Source of the DNA: Pocillopora verrucosa
Taxonomy: Eukaryota; Cnidaria; Anthozoa; Scleractinia; Pocilloporidae
Direction: 5' to 3'
DNA length: 64,000 nt
Assembly: GCF_036669915.1 (NCBI RefSeq)
Contig: NC_089312.1
Location: forward strand, 18,234,317 to 18,298,316
Shown here: piece after piece, positions 11,385 through 22,718 of the stretch
Position numbering within the stretch: position 1 is the first letter of the stretch
How the letters are laid out: the number at the start of each line of letters is the position of its first letter
The notes under the pieces: model-generated
Told to the model about the DNA's origin: nothing
Database searches by the model: none
Seen by the model: only the letters and a program-made list of their open reading frames with translations
Position numbers and translations under genes: made by a program

Positions 11385-14300
11385 ATTTTCAAAATCACGT
11401 TTTCTTTGTGGGAACTTGGAGCTATCTTCATGCGCTTGTCGTCAAAAACATCATAAACATAGCGTGATACTCCCACCTAAGAGAAAGAGTGAAATGGCCA
11501 TGGAGCGGAACATTCATAATTTTATTTTATGGCTAGTCCTTGACAATTAACGTGTTCTGTATCTAAACAAAGTGACAATGACGAAGGCAAACAAAGACAT
11601 CGTGGTTAACTTCTATAGATTCGCTGTCTAAACTGACCACAATGCTTTGTTTAGGCTGCAATAAAATTGGAGCTCAATATCGCAAAGAATGACGTCAGTA
11701 AAGGCTGAGAATTCACGCGATAATATTTACTTCAGGTGAACACCGAAATTGTTGATGTATTTGACTATCCATGATAGCTGGTTATTATAAACAGTGAACT
11801 TCGCTTTGAGCTCCTAAAGCAAAAATAATCTGAAATATTACAACTTAACGCTGATTTAGTGTCATTCAGAAATGTTTGCGTCAAACAAATTACTAGCGAA
11901 TGATATTGAACTGAAGTTAGAACTCTCTAGGTTGCACTTTTTTTTATAATCTAGTAAAGGTTAACAAGAGACTGGTGCCAGATATTTTAAACAATTTGAC
12001 ACTACCTATAATTGTGCAAATGAAGGAGACAAAAATTGCTAGCCAAACTGTATCACGAGTGCCACTGATTGTCATCCTCAACTGACTAATCCAACAAAAC
12101 CACTGGTGAAGGGAATAAATAAAAGAAACGACGTCACTTATGTAGACCATTTGTTGTTGTTTTATCAATACACTGCTTCCAGGAAAATATGAGTTAGTTA
12201 CTAGCTAGGAAACTAAAGAACTTTGTGAAGACTGAATGATCTATTACTAATTTCAAAACAATAAATATTAAACCATGAATTTAAATATAAAGTGAAACTA
12301 TATAATTTTTTACATTAATCCAGCAATTAATTATTAATATTTCCTTCGCAATCATTAGAGCATCAATGCAGTTTTCAGACCGGAGCCACAACAGTTGGCG
12401 ATCTTTGAACAACCTGACAACACTGAATAGTCATATTTAACATATGAATTGAATTATAACGAATTTCGTCCGCAAAACTAATTTTATTCTGTCAGCTTAC
12501 ATATCATTCAAGAGATTGTGACGCAGTAGAAACCGACATCAAAATAAACTGCGAAAAACTTCCAAAATCGCATCGTCATGGTGGTGCCACTTGGTCAATT
12601 TTACTCAGCCTTTAGATAATAACTGATCTCAGTAGTATTGATACTTCACTGGTTATTAGAGCAACTCTATTTGATAGTTTGGCTTCTTTCCCTTCGCCTC
12701 CAAAGGCTAAAAGAATAAAGTAATAAAAAAAATTATATAAAGAAGTCACATCATCATAAAACAATCAGTGCGTGCTAATCTTTTATCAACCAATAATGAG
12801 TAATCGTACTAAACTTAGGCAAATTAATCACTTTTTCCGCTTTGTATTGTTCACTTACTACGCGTTTCTACCCTTTCTTCTTCGTGACTTGTAATGTAAA
12901 GTGGACCCCTGTGTCTTAAAGTTCCTTTGTTATGTCTGCTTCCTGGGGATCGATCTTTCTCGAATAACTAAAGGCGACGTATCCGACTGATAATATCTCA
13001 AAAAGTTGCCAATTTTTTACGTCTGATGATCTTAAAACGCGAGAAAAATCACTCCCTTGCACAGATATTAGCAAGAAGAGACAGTATTTTCTCAAGCTGT
13101 GTTCAAATCTTTTCCTGAATGCCTTCTATAGTTATTCAGCGAGTTTAGTTAGATATACAATAGGTGATTTCATTTCACTGAGAGGACAAAAAACATGAAT
13201 GTCCTAAAGAAGTTGTCTGGGCAATGGATCAGTGTAATCTTCCTTTGCATACTTTTTAGTTTAGTAAACTAAATCATGTTTTGGAAAAAAATATTATTTT
13301 CATGAAATTATTCCATGTCCTGGTGATTTTCAGCCCCGGAAGAATGGACTAATCTTATCTCACCTTCCCTTAACATAACCCAAGCAAAGAATGGAGTTTA
13401 TCAACATTCATACCAATTTCCATGACCTCTTTTTGAGTTTTGATTGATGTAAGAAAAAGTTATTCATTCTAAACTGTGAAATTTGTTTTAATACAGCTGC
13501 TTCCAATAGTGGTGGTCCTTTAAAATAAGTAAATACAGTTGCTTTCAATTGAAATTCTGTTTTATTTGCCTCAAAATGTCATTGGTTAAAACCTTACTTT
13601 TATACAAAAAAGCTAAAATGAACAAGATGACAGCTGAGGTCATTTAAACACAACATAATATTACCTTAGAAATTCTTCACCTACCTATACATGTAAACAA
13701 TCAAAATACCATGCAATTTTTCACTCTTTAAGTATATTTGTAAACCCTTCTTTAAATTCAGTTGGTGGATTATTTCTTTACCTTTCAGTAGTATGCAAGA
13801 AGTGAAGTTCAAGACACATAATACAAGCTGCATTTTTGCTGTTACTATTCATAGGGTGGGTTGTCCATATAACCATTATTATATTTTCTTTTAGTTTGTT
13901 TATATATATGTATTTTAAAATATATTTTCAAGTTATCATTTCCTCAGGTAAGTGCCTTACATGGGTCTGAGTGTCCTGTCCATGACTTTCCCTTTCGGGC
14001 TCCAGTTGCTACTAGTAGTTATTCTCACTTGTTTTAATTAAAAGAAAAAGAAAAAGAAAACTTCTCATACAAAAAAACAACAATTTACTGGCATCAATCA
14101 AAAGGCCTTGTTGTTCAGAGATCATTGTGATTCATCTGCATGTTTCTGCTTTTAGCAAAACGTTGTTGACCACTATTAACAACACAAAGATAAAAATAAT
14201 TACTGTAAGCCTAGCTTAGAGATCATAAGGAACTAAAGAGCATTATACTCACAAGAGAAGAGCTTTAACATTGCAGAACTGATATGTCTTGGTAGGAAAC

Positions 14301-15195
14301 AGTATGTACGGTCAGACACCTATTATTGCAATCTAGTTATTTAAAAATATTTGAGAAGTATAATTCCAAACAAAGTGTAATATACTGCACCAGTTACTGA
14401 CTGGTTTTTTCACAAGCATATATTCTCAGCATTGTGGACACTGCCATCAATTCACACAAACTAGTAAAAAGTACTGGGTTACAAAAGTTTCTGTACATTT
14501 TCTTTAGAGAGGTTTTTCAATATTTATATTAAACAGAGCTAAACAAACTGATTGTCAATAAACTGAAAGCTCCTTAATTTAAATACAAAATAGGCACTGA
14601 TAAATGATGTTTCTAGGGTAGGTATGCTATATAAGAACAACTTTTGCTGAGGTTGAAAGTCCTTAGCTTAATAGCTTGTGAGAGCATGTTTGCAATGACT
14701 TGAAACTGCATTTGGAAGATCACTAACCTAAATCTCTCAAAATAAAATCTTCCTCATGGGGGTAGTAAGGAGACCTCCCTATAGATGCTTTTAAGAGGTA
14801 GGTGCCACCCCTGGAGGGGAAATCACAGGACACTATTTATGCTGTTCTCTTCTTCTTTAATAACTCAAAAAGAAAAAGAGGTACACATATCCAAAAAGAA
14901 GAGCCAAATAAAGCATTAGTAGGTTATTCACAACCAGAAAATGAGCTTCTCAAAATAATTGCGCAAAAAATAGTTTACCTTTAAGACTGATACTACCTTT
15001 AGAATAGAATGGGGTTATTCAAAAATCTCTCCTTCAATATCTGCATTTAAGGTAATGTTGGCTCCCACACACAACTGGTAAAATGTGACTTGAAGGCTGT
15101 TTTATTTTGGCTCTTCATGCCACACTTGCCATCGATCCTCAACTATTGTACGTTATGATCCAAATTGACTCTGTTCTTATTTTTCAATCTCAAAT
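11385..15195. other. Gene-poor AT-rich intergenic region
   Basis: No multi-exon or homologous coding sequence was recognised in this 3.8 kb. It contains the presumed promoter and 5' UTR of the minus-strand TRP gene on the left, and the 3' UTR of the RCHY1-like gene on the right (minus-strand AATAAA at 15101-15106, about 90 nt past the stop). An AAAAAG-type run lies near 14041-14060. The ORF at 11944-12168 (-) is hydrophobic but unsupported. Confidence 0.45.
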
Positions 15196-15771
15196 TCAAA
15201 TCATCAATGTCGAGCACAGAGGGCAGAGCCGTAGTTGTGACTTTAAACACGCTTGAAAACACGTCTGGTGCAATAAATGGCCACATCTCAACACCTGGCA
15301 AGGAACAGGAGAGGTGTGTAGGCCCTCCATGCAAATCGGACAGTCTGCTCTCGAGCTCTGCTCGATGCAGACGTGAGATCTCTTTATACTGTTTGGATAG
15401 CACATATCACACCTTAAACAGTGGAAAAAGTTTTCTTGGCCTCCGACGCGACAAACTCCACAAAGATCGCAGTGAAACTGGCCCTTATCCCGGTCGTCAT
15501 AGAGACGGCAAGTTTCACAAAAGTAAAATCCGAACTTGATTCCACATTCTGTACAATGTGAGACCACAGCTTGCAGTTTATCACACTGATTGCACTTGAT
15601 CTGTTGAATACTCTTCCTCTCTAGTTCATGGGTTTTCTCAGCATTGTCATGACAAAAGCGGCAGGGGTAAATCTTTCCACAACACGGTGCCAGGAAAGAA
15701 CATTTCCTTACATAATGCTCGCAACCCGCCATCTTGTTTATTTTTAAATGTATCCAGATCACCTCGTCCAT
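15196..15771 (-). CDS. RCHY1: RCHY1/Pirh2-like RING and CHY zinc-finger E3 ligase, intronless
   Basis: An uninterrupted 191-codon ORF. A second in-frame Met at 15732 (MAGCEHY) aligns better with the start of the family and is the likely initiator, giving 178 aa. Zinc-ligand order follows RCHY1: the CHY finger (GCEHY, PCRFCHD, CDKL), the CTCHY block (CDLCGVCRVG, FFHCLRCDMCY, HVC) and a C-terminal RING (CPICMEGL, CGHLLHQTCF, CPLC). In vertebrates RCHY1 ubiquitinates p53 and other substrates. The protein stops right after the last RING cysteine pair, whereas the human protein (~261 aa) continues with a C-terminal zinc ribbon, so this copy is truncated. No intron interrupts it, although the vertebrate gene is multi-exon; a retrocopy or lineage paralog is possible. 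A polyadenylation signal follows at 15101-15106. Confidence 0.85.
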   Translation of the reverse strand: MDEVIWIHLKINKMAGCEHYVRKCSFLAPCCGKIYPCRFCHDNAEKTHELERKSIQQIKCNQCDKLQAVVSHCTECGIKFGFYFCETCRLYDDRDKGQFHCDLCGVCRVGGQENFFHCLRCDMCYPNSIKRSHVCIEQSSRADCPICMEGLHTSPVPCQVLRCGHLLHQTCFQACLKSQLRLCPLCSTLMI

Positions 15772-16538
15772 CTACACAGGGAGGATTCCCATTTTCTCTG
15801 GGGCTGGGTACAAGCTGTTAGGCAAGCTGAGCTCCTTTTCGCAAACTTTCGCCGTTTGTACGCGCCTAATTCTGCACTATACTTCTACATCTCAGCTTAT
15901 AAGTTTCACACAATTTCATTAACATCGGCCAAAGTCTGTCTGCGAAATTCACGCAGGTTTCGCTGCACGCAAACTGGTCATAATCTTCGTGATATCCATT
16001 TCATATCACACTGAAACTGGCTATTCTTCCTGCTTTTAACGTTCTGTAATTAAGACACTACATATAACGTCTAAGCCAATTTTGCCACTGATGGCGTGGT
16101 GGAGGCGAGTTTGCTATGGTGTCAAGTTGACCGGATACCCTTGACACGTCAAAATTCGCTACGGCGGTCTATCTACCTTTATTGTCGACTATCAAATAAG
16201 TACAACAACGCAGTACAACAGTTTCTTGCCAAAAGAAAAAATCTGCACGGGAGCCTGCTTAGAGGGTAGAAGTAAAGGACAAAGGAGTCCTCTTCAGTAA
16301 AATAAGCTATATCGACAACCGCACACGGCGTCACGGTAAAGGCTGTATTAGTCGAGTGAAATATACATACAGCGTCTGAAAAACAGAGTATACCCTAAGG
16401 TGTTGGAAAAAGACATTGATGGATTGATCAACTTCGAAAACCCACCTTACGAATTCTCTATGCCATTTCGCCGAACTGAACGAAGACTTAAAATAAATCG
16501 CAACGAACTAACCCTAGACTCTTTTAAAGAGTCTTTCG
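15772..16538. other. Intergenic, RCHY1-like promoter and FBXO22 3' UTR
   Basis: Lies between two same-strand (-) genes. The right part is the presumed FBXO22 3' UTR, with a minus-strand AATAAA near 16178-16183. The left part is the RCHY1-like upstream region. The small plus ORF at 16400-16618 overlaps the FBXO22 3' end and is not considered a gene. Confidence 0.45.
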
Positions 16539-18246
16539 TTACAGTGCCAGTGAGGTTAAACAGAGCACCGTTGCATCAACGTGTAAGAAATCTCGACCTC
16601 CAGGCTTTAAACCTCTAGCCTTCAAATTTTCCCTGTCACATCCAAACGCTGCTGTTCCAAAAAATCCTACGAGACGGTTGGTAGGAAATGTATCGTTAAA
16701 TGCCAACGACTGGGCATTTTCATATCCATACGTCATGATACCCCTTGAAAAGCATGAAAACATCAAACTAAAACTGTCTTCTTTCGGTACACTGGAGCTG
16801 TCAAGTCTGTGAATTGAATCATAGAGATTATCCGTAGATTCCATTTTTGTGCCTCCTGTTATGATTACTGATGACGATTGTAAATTTCCAGCTAAGACAA
16901 GGCCAATAATCTCTCGAGTCGTGACTTCTGTGTTGTAGAATAAATAACTGTCACTGTAGCCCCCGACAATAACCACCTAAAACGTCATGTAACAACACAT
17001 TTGTAAGACACAAGAAGAAGAGTAGAACCAGTTTTCATCTAAGCCTATTACTGGACCTAATCTTTATCGCGTTCTCGGTTTGGGATCCACTTTTTGATGC
17101 ACTTTTGGGTCTTGTGATCATACAACATATTGCATTCAATTTCCATGCTTTTTGATGTGCAAAGTTATTTCCAATGAAACGTGGGCAATGAAGAGTTCTT
17201 TTGAATTAAAAAGCCCAGAGTAATATTATTTTAAGGTGACACAGTAACACAGAAACACTGAACAACCTGCTTGTGTGTGCATGATGTATGAAAAGAAAGC
17301 TGGAAAGGCTTTAGGAGGGTACGTAAGGTCGGAGATTGTCCCGAGGTGCAATTACAATTCAGAAAAGTTGGACATTTCTCTATGTTATCAACCTAGCATT
17401 CAGGCGCAGATTTCCATATTAAGCTCCAAAGAAAAAAAAAATTTTGCACCAATTAATGCCTGTAGTTTGTCGAAGTCGTGGTGGGGGGGGGGGGGGGGGA
17501 GAGGAAGATCAGATGTAGGAGGAGTGTTGAGGGGTAACGGGTGAAGATTAGAAGAAGACAATTACAAATGATCACTACAGTTAAAATGAAATTTTGATAG
17601 TGTATCTTACGTCATCGCCATACTTCGACCTTAATGCCATGGTCAAACGCGTAAGTTTACCCAGAGACAAAGGATGAGCTAACACTATCACCAACTGAAC
17701 CGGCAGGTTCATATCAGGAAGAAATGATTTGACACCACTTATTCTCTTATACTTGTTGCGAAGAGGAATATGGAAGTCCCGGATCTCAAGGCCATCACAG
17801 CGAGGAAACATCAAAAGAGACAAGCCAGCTGTATTCTCTATTTCTCGCGGCTGACCTCGTCGCCTTTCATCTGATCCGATCACCCCAAGACCAGTACAGC
17901 CAATCAACGGACAGTTCACTGGGAGACAGCTTCGCACTGACTGCAAAAAGTTATTGATAAAAGACGCACTGGATGACGGAAGCTGTCCTGAAAAGAGAAT
18001 CAAAGCTCTTGGTTCGACTTGTTGTTGCTTTATAAAGTCCACTGCTTCCTTGGAAAATTCTGAGAAGCTTGAGCCAACTGGAGATAAATAGACGGCACAT
18101 TTTCTTCTTGATCTTCGAATCCTTTCCACTGTTTCACACCAAAGATGACAGACCTGTGCAGCAACTGAAACGCACCTTCCCGGGAGGAAACGAAGAACAA
18201 TTTCTACTACTTCTGCTATCTCCAGAGGGTTATCTACTGCCGCCAT
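16539..18246 (-). CDS. FBXO22: F-box only protein 22 (F-box + FIST domains)
   Basis: Two exons in transcript order, 18246-17611 and 16976-16539, joined in phase 0, give 357 aa (human about 403). The N-terminal F-box is at residues ~7-50 (VVEIVLRFLPGR, VCHLWCETV). A FIST domain follows (CPLIGCTGLGVIG, REIENTAGLSLLMFP), continuing in exon 2 with a glycine-rich GLVLAG segment, FSCFSRG and the family hallmark LVGFFGTAAFGCDR near the C-terminus. FBXO22 is the substrate receptor of an SCF (SKP1-CUL1-F-box) ubiquitin ligase. The start codon lies within AAGATGGCGGC, a YY1-like context. The gene is head to head with UBOX5 across 73 bp. The 634-bp intron contains a long G homopolymer (about 17481-17500). 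Confidence 0.92.
17481..17500. repeat. Poly-G run in FBXO22 intron
   Basis: An almost uninterrupted run of G on the plus strand inside the single FBXO22 intron (C-run on the transcribed strand). It could adopt a G-rich secondary structure and is likely length-variable or mis-sequenced. Confidence 0.8.
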
Positions 18247-18319
18247 CTTGTATTTTGGATAGCCTGGTTACTGAGGCTGAGCAAGGCTTGGTTACAGAGG
18301 ATAAGCTTGATTTTCAAAG
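18247..18319. promoter_or_regulatory. Bidirectional promoter between FBXO22 and UBOX5
   Basis: Only 73 bp separate the two divergent start codons, so transcription start sites and core promoter elements must lie in or across this interval. The left edge carries CCGCCATCTTG, the reverse complement of a YY1-like AAGATGGCGG element overlapping the FBXO22 ATG. No TATA box is evident. Confidence 0.7.
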
Positions 18320-21300
18320 ATGCACGTCAATTTTCTCCATCCATTTTTTAAGCCCATAGCTGACTGTGATGTAGTTAGCTCCGATGGATACACTGTCCAA
18401 AACCTCATAAGCCCAGATTTAAGAGAAAATTCACGAGGATTTTTGGCTGCTCATTTTATCAAGCCTCCAACTCTGTTACTCTTTCAACTTCCATTTCCAG
18501 TTCACGTAGAATCAATGATCATCAAACCCAAAGTTGGATCTCAAATTTCATCTGGTATAGCTGTTTTGGTGGCGGGAATCGCAACAAAAAACGATCCTCA
18601 CGTGAATGGTGACATAACCAGCCATAAATCAACAGTGTCTTCTAAAATACAAAGAATTAACAACGGCCTCCTTTTGAGCTCATATAAAAGAAAAAATTGT
18701 CAGCGAAGTACAGCCGAAACTTGTCAGAAACAATCACCCAAAGAAGTTGTCACCCATCACCATAGTTATGAATTAAATGTAACCCCTACATCTGTGAAAG
18801 GTGAGCATTCACAGTTTTTTACACAAGTTGCTTGGCTTAATGACAGTGAAGGTAGAACATTTCATATGGAAAACAAATTGTTTCAAGAAAGGTTTCCTGT
18901 TCAAGGGATACACCCAGTAGGAAGATCAGATATTCAGCAAGGAGCATTTCAGCGATTATCCTTCCTTAGAAAGGTTACTCATGTAGCATTGAAGATTGCA
19001 CGATTAAGTGGCTCAAGTGTACCAGCTATTGGCAAAGTTGAAATTTGGGGACAACCATCTGCTTGTTGCCAGCCAGGAGTTTTAGAATATGCCTTACAAG
19101 TCCAGGAAAAAATTCAAGCAGGCATACATAATAAGACTGCTACCACTGTGGATGAACACATAATGAAGCCAGATTCTAAACATTGTAGATCAATCATTGC
19201 TACAAATTGTAATAGTAACCCCATTCCAGATGACTTCATTGACCCGATTACATGTGAAATCATGACAGTGCCTTTGTTACTCCCATCTGGTCACAATATA
19301 GACTCAGTTACACTTGAAAAGCACATTACGGCAGAGAGAACCTGGGGACGATTACCATCTGACCCATTTACTGGAAAATTATTCTCAGAATTTTCCAAGC
19401 CACTACCAAATAGTCTACTTAAAGTAAGGATTGACAAGTTCCTTCTGTCATCAGGACTAAATAATTCTGTTCTTGGGAGAACAGTTGGAAGTGAGACTGT
19501 GTCACTTCGAGAAAATAATCAAACTAAAAGTAAATTACTGAAAGCAAATAAGGGACCTTCAGAAGACAGTCATGCAAAAGCCCCTTCTGGTAGCAGTGAA
19601 GTCAGAGGTTCTCATCTTGAATTACCTTTATTTGGTGCAAGATATCAGCAAAGGGTTCCAAATAACTGTGAGCACAAGTCAGAACAAAAAGGTACTTCCT
19701 TCATGAACCTCTTCAAAATTGATTTACTGCGTCATTTGGTTTTTTCTTTCTCTAAATTTTGTTTGATGTTGGCTTGAGCGATTTGTGTCTTATAAAATAC
19801 ATTAAAAAATTTATTCATTCTCATTGGCAAAAAGGAATGCAATTTGAAGGTAGCACAATGTAGAAGAAAGTTAATACAGGGCAAAAGGTGGTAAAAACTG
19901 TTTAGCTGGGCTTTGAATTTTTTTGCTGCCAAAAAAGTTATAAAAAAGGGAGAAAATATTTGTTTTGATTGAATATGGTTTTTATTGAATGCATAGTGAA
20001 ATTTGTAGGGTTTGAATAATTTATATTTGCATGTGATTTGAGTGCTTTGCTTCTGTATAATTTTGAAAAGCTATGTACAATTTTTTTTTCATGTATATTA
20101 TCAAGAAGGAATCACATGATTTTTTTCATTGTAATATAATTTGGTATAAATCACAGTAAGCACAGAGTGCACGTACCCTGAACAGGTGCAGCTAGTGGTG
20201 TTACCTTTGGAACTTTTTCATGGTTGTTTATTCTAAATTCACTCAAAATCATGCATTTACTTACTAGTTAATAATTTTTTCTCTTCGTCTTAGCTTTCTG
20301 CTTGCTTTGAAGAGCAATGAGACTACAAGGATAAATTGTAGTTTGGTCACTTTGGGAGTGATAGGGTTGAATCATGGGGTGGTTGTTATTATTCTTTCAA
20401 TTTTTTTTTGTCATCTAGTAGCTATATGTTGGCCTATCAAAAAGGAGTGGTTTGTATGAGAAACTATTTTTTTTATGCAAGATCTTGAACTACCTTGTTT
20501 AAGTGTAAAATTATCTCTTATTTCAACCTTTTAACTCCTAAGGGTGACTAGCATGATGAGAAGAAGAAAGAAAATGATCACCAACTAAAGAAACTCCTTG
20601 ACGTTAAACAAATTCTCTGGGTCAGCACTTTAGGAAATGTAAAGAAAAAAGTATGGAGGATATGAATACTGGCATTGAGTGTAAAGGGATAAAAACAACT
20701 GAAGATAAAATTACAAAAAGGATTGTTTTTTTCTCCTCTTTGTTTGGTAGAAGTGGAACTTGGACATGAGGAGGCAGTTACTAGAAGTCTTGATTCAGCT
20801 GTTAATCTGACACTCCAAGGACTTCACAAGTTTACAAGAAATAGACCAGTCAATCATGAAACACAAACAGTAACACGACCTCTTACTGAAGAAACAGGCA
20901 AAGGTATCATGCTTTGGCAAGCTGTTTGTTTGGACATTGTGAATCAAATTTGAAATGTTAATTTGACTGAAAATACAAAACGATGATAATTTGATAAAAC
21001 ATTACATTAGGAAAGATGGTATTTTTTGACAAAGAAATGAGACAAAAATTTTCTCACAAGTGTGGAACAAATGTTTTTCATTTTCTTTTATCAATGTCTG
21101 AGCTTAGAATTTATCATCCTCTTCAAAATTTAGTCAGGATGCAGAACCCTTATCACCAGTGTACCAAGTTTGTGGCCTAATTACAATGAGTGGCCAAAGT
21201 AATCGGTCCATCTCCCCTTAGTAGGTAGTTGACAACATTACATTCAACTCAAATAAACACAAATCTTTTAAATGAAATCTTAAATCTGTAATAAGTTACT

Positions 21301-21911
21301 TTAAAATACTCCCTTTTCCCCTGTATAGGGGAGATGAAATTCAAACATTAGTTTAGCATGCTAAGACTTTTGCCACTCATTGTTACTTATGAGATCTCTG
21401 TGGCTTAGTTGGTGGGACATGCTGTTGAAAAAATCAGCACTGGCTAGGTTACAAACCCTCATGACTTACTCTGACCAACATTTTAAAAACATCTTTCTGT
21501 TTTGATGACCAAGCTCAAAATTTGTCCATTTTCTCATTTTCCCTAAAAGCAGATGTTTACATCTAAATTGCTTCCAAACCTACAGAGAACTGTGACCCCT
21601 TATTACTGTTAAGGAAATTGTGACCACTAATACTATGTTGTGCTTTAATAGGTTTGGGAGAAAGACTTAAGAGGCCAGCACCAAAAACTTCAGAAACTTC
21701 GAAAAACTTCATCAAAAAGAAACCCACTGTTTCATGTGTGTCATGTGATCAGGATCTGTCATCACAATCCATATTTCACCTGCCATGCCAGCACATTATG
21801 TGTCGATCATGTCTCCTGAAAGAAACAGAGCAAAGTGACAATAACAGCACATGCAAGCTGTGTAAAACAACATATAGGCGAACGAATGTCGTTCGAGTTC
21901 ATAATGTCTGA
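18320..21911 (+). CDS. UBOX5: U-box domain-containing protein 5 (RNF37)
   Basis: Three exons, 18320-19691, 20751-20903 and 21652-21911, total 1785 nt and 594 aa (human about 541), with consistent 1-nt overhang phases. The N-terminal region matches RNF37 (SADGY-type SSDGYTVQNLISPDL, FIKPP, WGQPS). The U-box is in the C-terminal part of exon 1 (DFIDPITCEIM, LLLPSGH, RTWGRLPSDPFTG). Exon 2 encodes a helical segment, and exon 3 a C-terminal RING (CVSCDQDL, LPCQHIMCRSCL, CKLC) ending in VVRVHNV, like the vertebrate ending. In vertebrates this is an E3/E4-type ubiquitin ligase that binds E2 enzymes. Start choice: the Met aligns with the family's N-terminus and is 73 bp from the divergent FBXO22 start. 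A candidate AATAAA at 22232-22237 lies inside a MITE-like repeat. Confidence 0.93.
20525..20697 (+). mobile_element. Divergent copy of the TTAA/CCCTTTAACTCC MITE family
   Basis: In UBOX5 intron 1. It begins with a degenerate terminal repeat (CCTTTTAACTCCTAAGGGTGAC) and ends in GAGTGTAAAGGGATAAAA, similar in layout to the full copies at 38835, 48364 and 60931 but with a poorly matching interior. Assignment to the family is tentative. Confidence 0.45.
21401..21457 (+). repeat. tRNA-like (pol III box) remnant, SINE-like
   Basis: In UBOX5 intron 2. TGGCTTAGTTGG at 21401 resembles a tRNA A box, and GGTTACAAACC at 21447 a B box, about 35 nt apart. Flanks do not form a convincing acceptor stem, so a functional tRNA is unlikely; a tRNA-derived SINE head or decayed tRNA is a better reading. 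Confidence 0.35.
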
Positions 21912-22189
21912 CAATCCTTTTCCCTAAAGGGATTATAATACAATGGTTGCTGCATTATGTGATCGGAGTTGGTGAAAAGTAAGATTCTTTCTAGACCGGC
22001 CATTATTAATATTATGTTATCTGTAAGAACTGTCCAGTCAGAGAAGTCAATTTCTAAATTTTAACCCCCTCCACCCCAAAAGAGAAAAAAAAAAAAAAGG
22101 AAAAGCTCTAAACAGAATTATTTACATGTGGCCCAGTCTGATAATGAAGAAGACGGAAGCCTGTACAAAGTGACTGAGAAAATAACCTT

Positions 22190-22360
22190 TCCTTGCAATG
22201 TCAATACAATATCAAACAGACAAGTGATGGGAATAAAAAAAAATATCAGTTAAGGGATTGTTAGCTGATCTGATACTAAATTCTCCAAACTTGCATCATA
22301 AGAACTGAATGGCAGAACGTAAGGAGAATTACTAATAAATCTTGGGAGTGAAAGGATTAA
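22190..22360 (+). mobile_element. 5'-truncated MITE copy at UBOX5 3' end
   Basis: Aligns by eye with the interior and right end of the 48364-48574 element: CAATATCAA, AGACAAG, AATAAA, TATCA, CTAAATTCTC, AAGGAGAATTAC and a GGGAGTGAAAGGATTAA terminus. The left terminal repeat is missing or decayed. It supplies the first AATAAA after the UBOX5 stop. Confidence 0.65.
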
Positions 22361-22550
22361 AGAAAACATACTGTAGTTTCCTCTAATGTAATGTTATGCA
22401 GGTTTCGTAAATTAGTCCACAAAATTGTCTATAATTCTTCTAGAGCTGTTGAGACACTTTAGGACTTTGTTTCTCCTTTCTACTGAAACAAACATTGCTA
22501 AAATTTTGACTCTGAACATATGAAAATCGTGTATGTGAATTGCGGTTTTT

Positions 22551-22718
22551 AAGGAATGAATATGAAAGCGATCTCCGTAGTAATGAACACAACCGACTTA
22601 AACAGTAGTGGATTTAAGGCCTGGAAAAAAGTCATGAATTTTTTTCAGGTTTTATTTTCACTACTGCTTAAGTCGGTTGTGTTCATTACTGCGGGGATCG
22701 CTTTCACATTCATTACTA
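22551..22718. repeat. Long near-perfect foldback (inverted repeat)
   Basis: The left arm (about 22551-22610) contains GAAAGCGATC, then GTAATGAACACAACCGACTT, then CAGTAGTG. The right arm (about 22660-22718) contains the reverse complement of each block, with only a few transition differences in ~57 bp. The spacer itself folds (CCTGG-AAAAAA against TTTTTT-CAGG), so the whole ~165 nt forms one extended hairpin. It is likely a palindromic MITE; a hairpin-RNA source is an alternative. Confidence 0.85.

Noticed and set aside
11944-12168. Hydrophobic 74-codon minus ORF that could be a membrane exon
   Set aside because: No acceptor/donor pair or family match was found, and AT-rich DNA gives hydrophobic ORFs by chance.
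16400-16618. 72-codon plus ORF
   Set aside because: Overlaps the FBXO22 3' end on the other strand; composition and context argue for chance.
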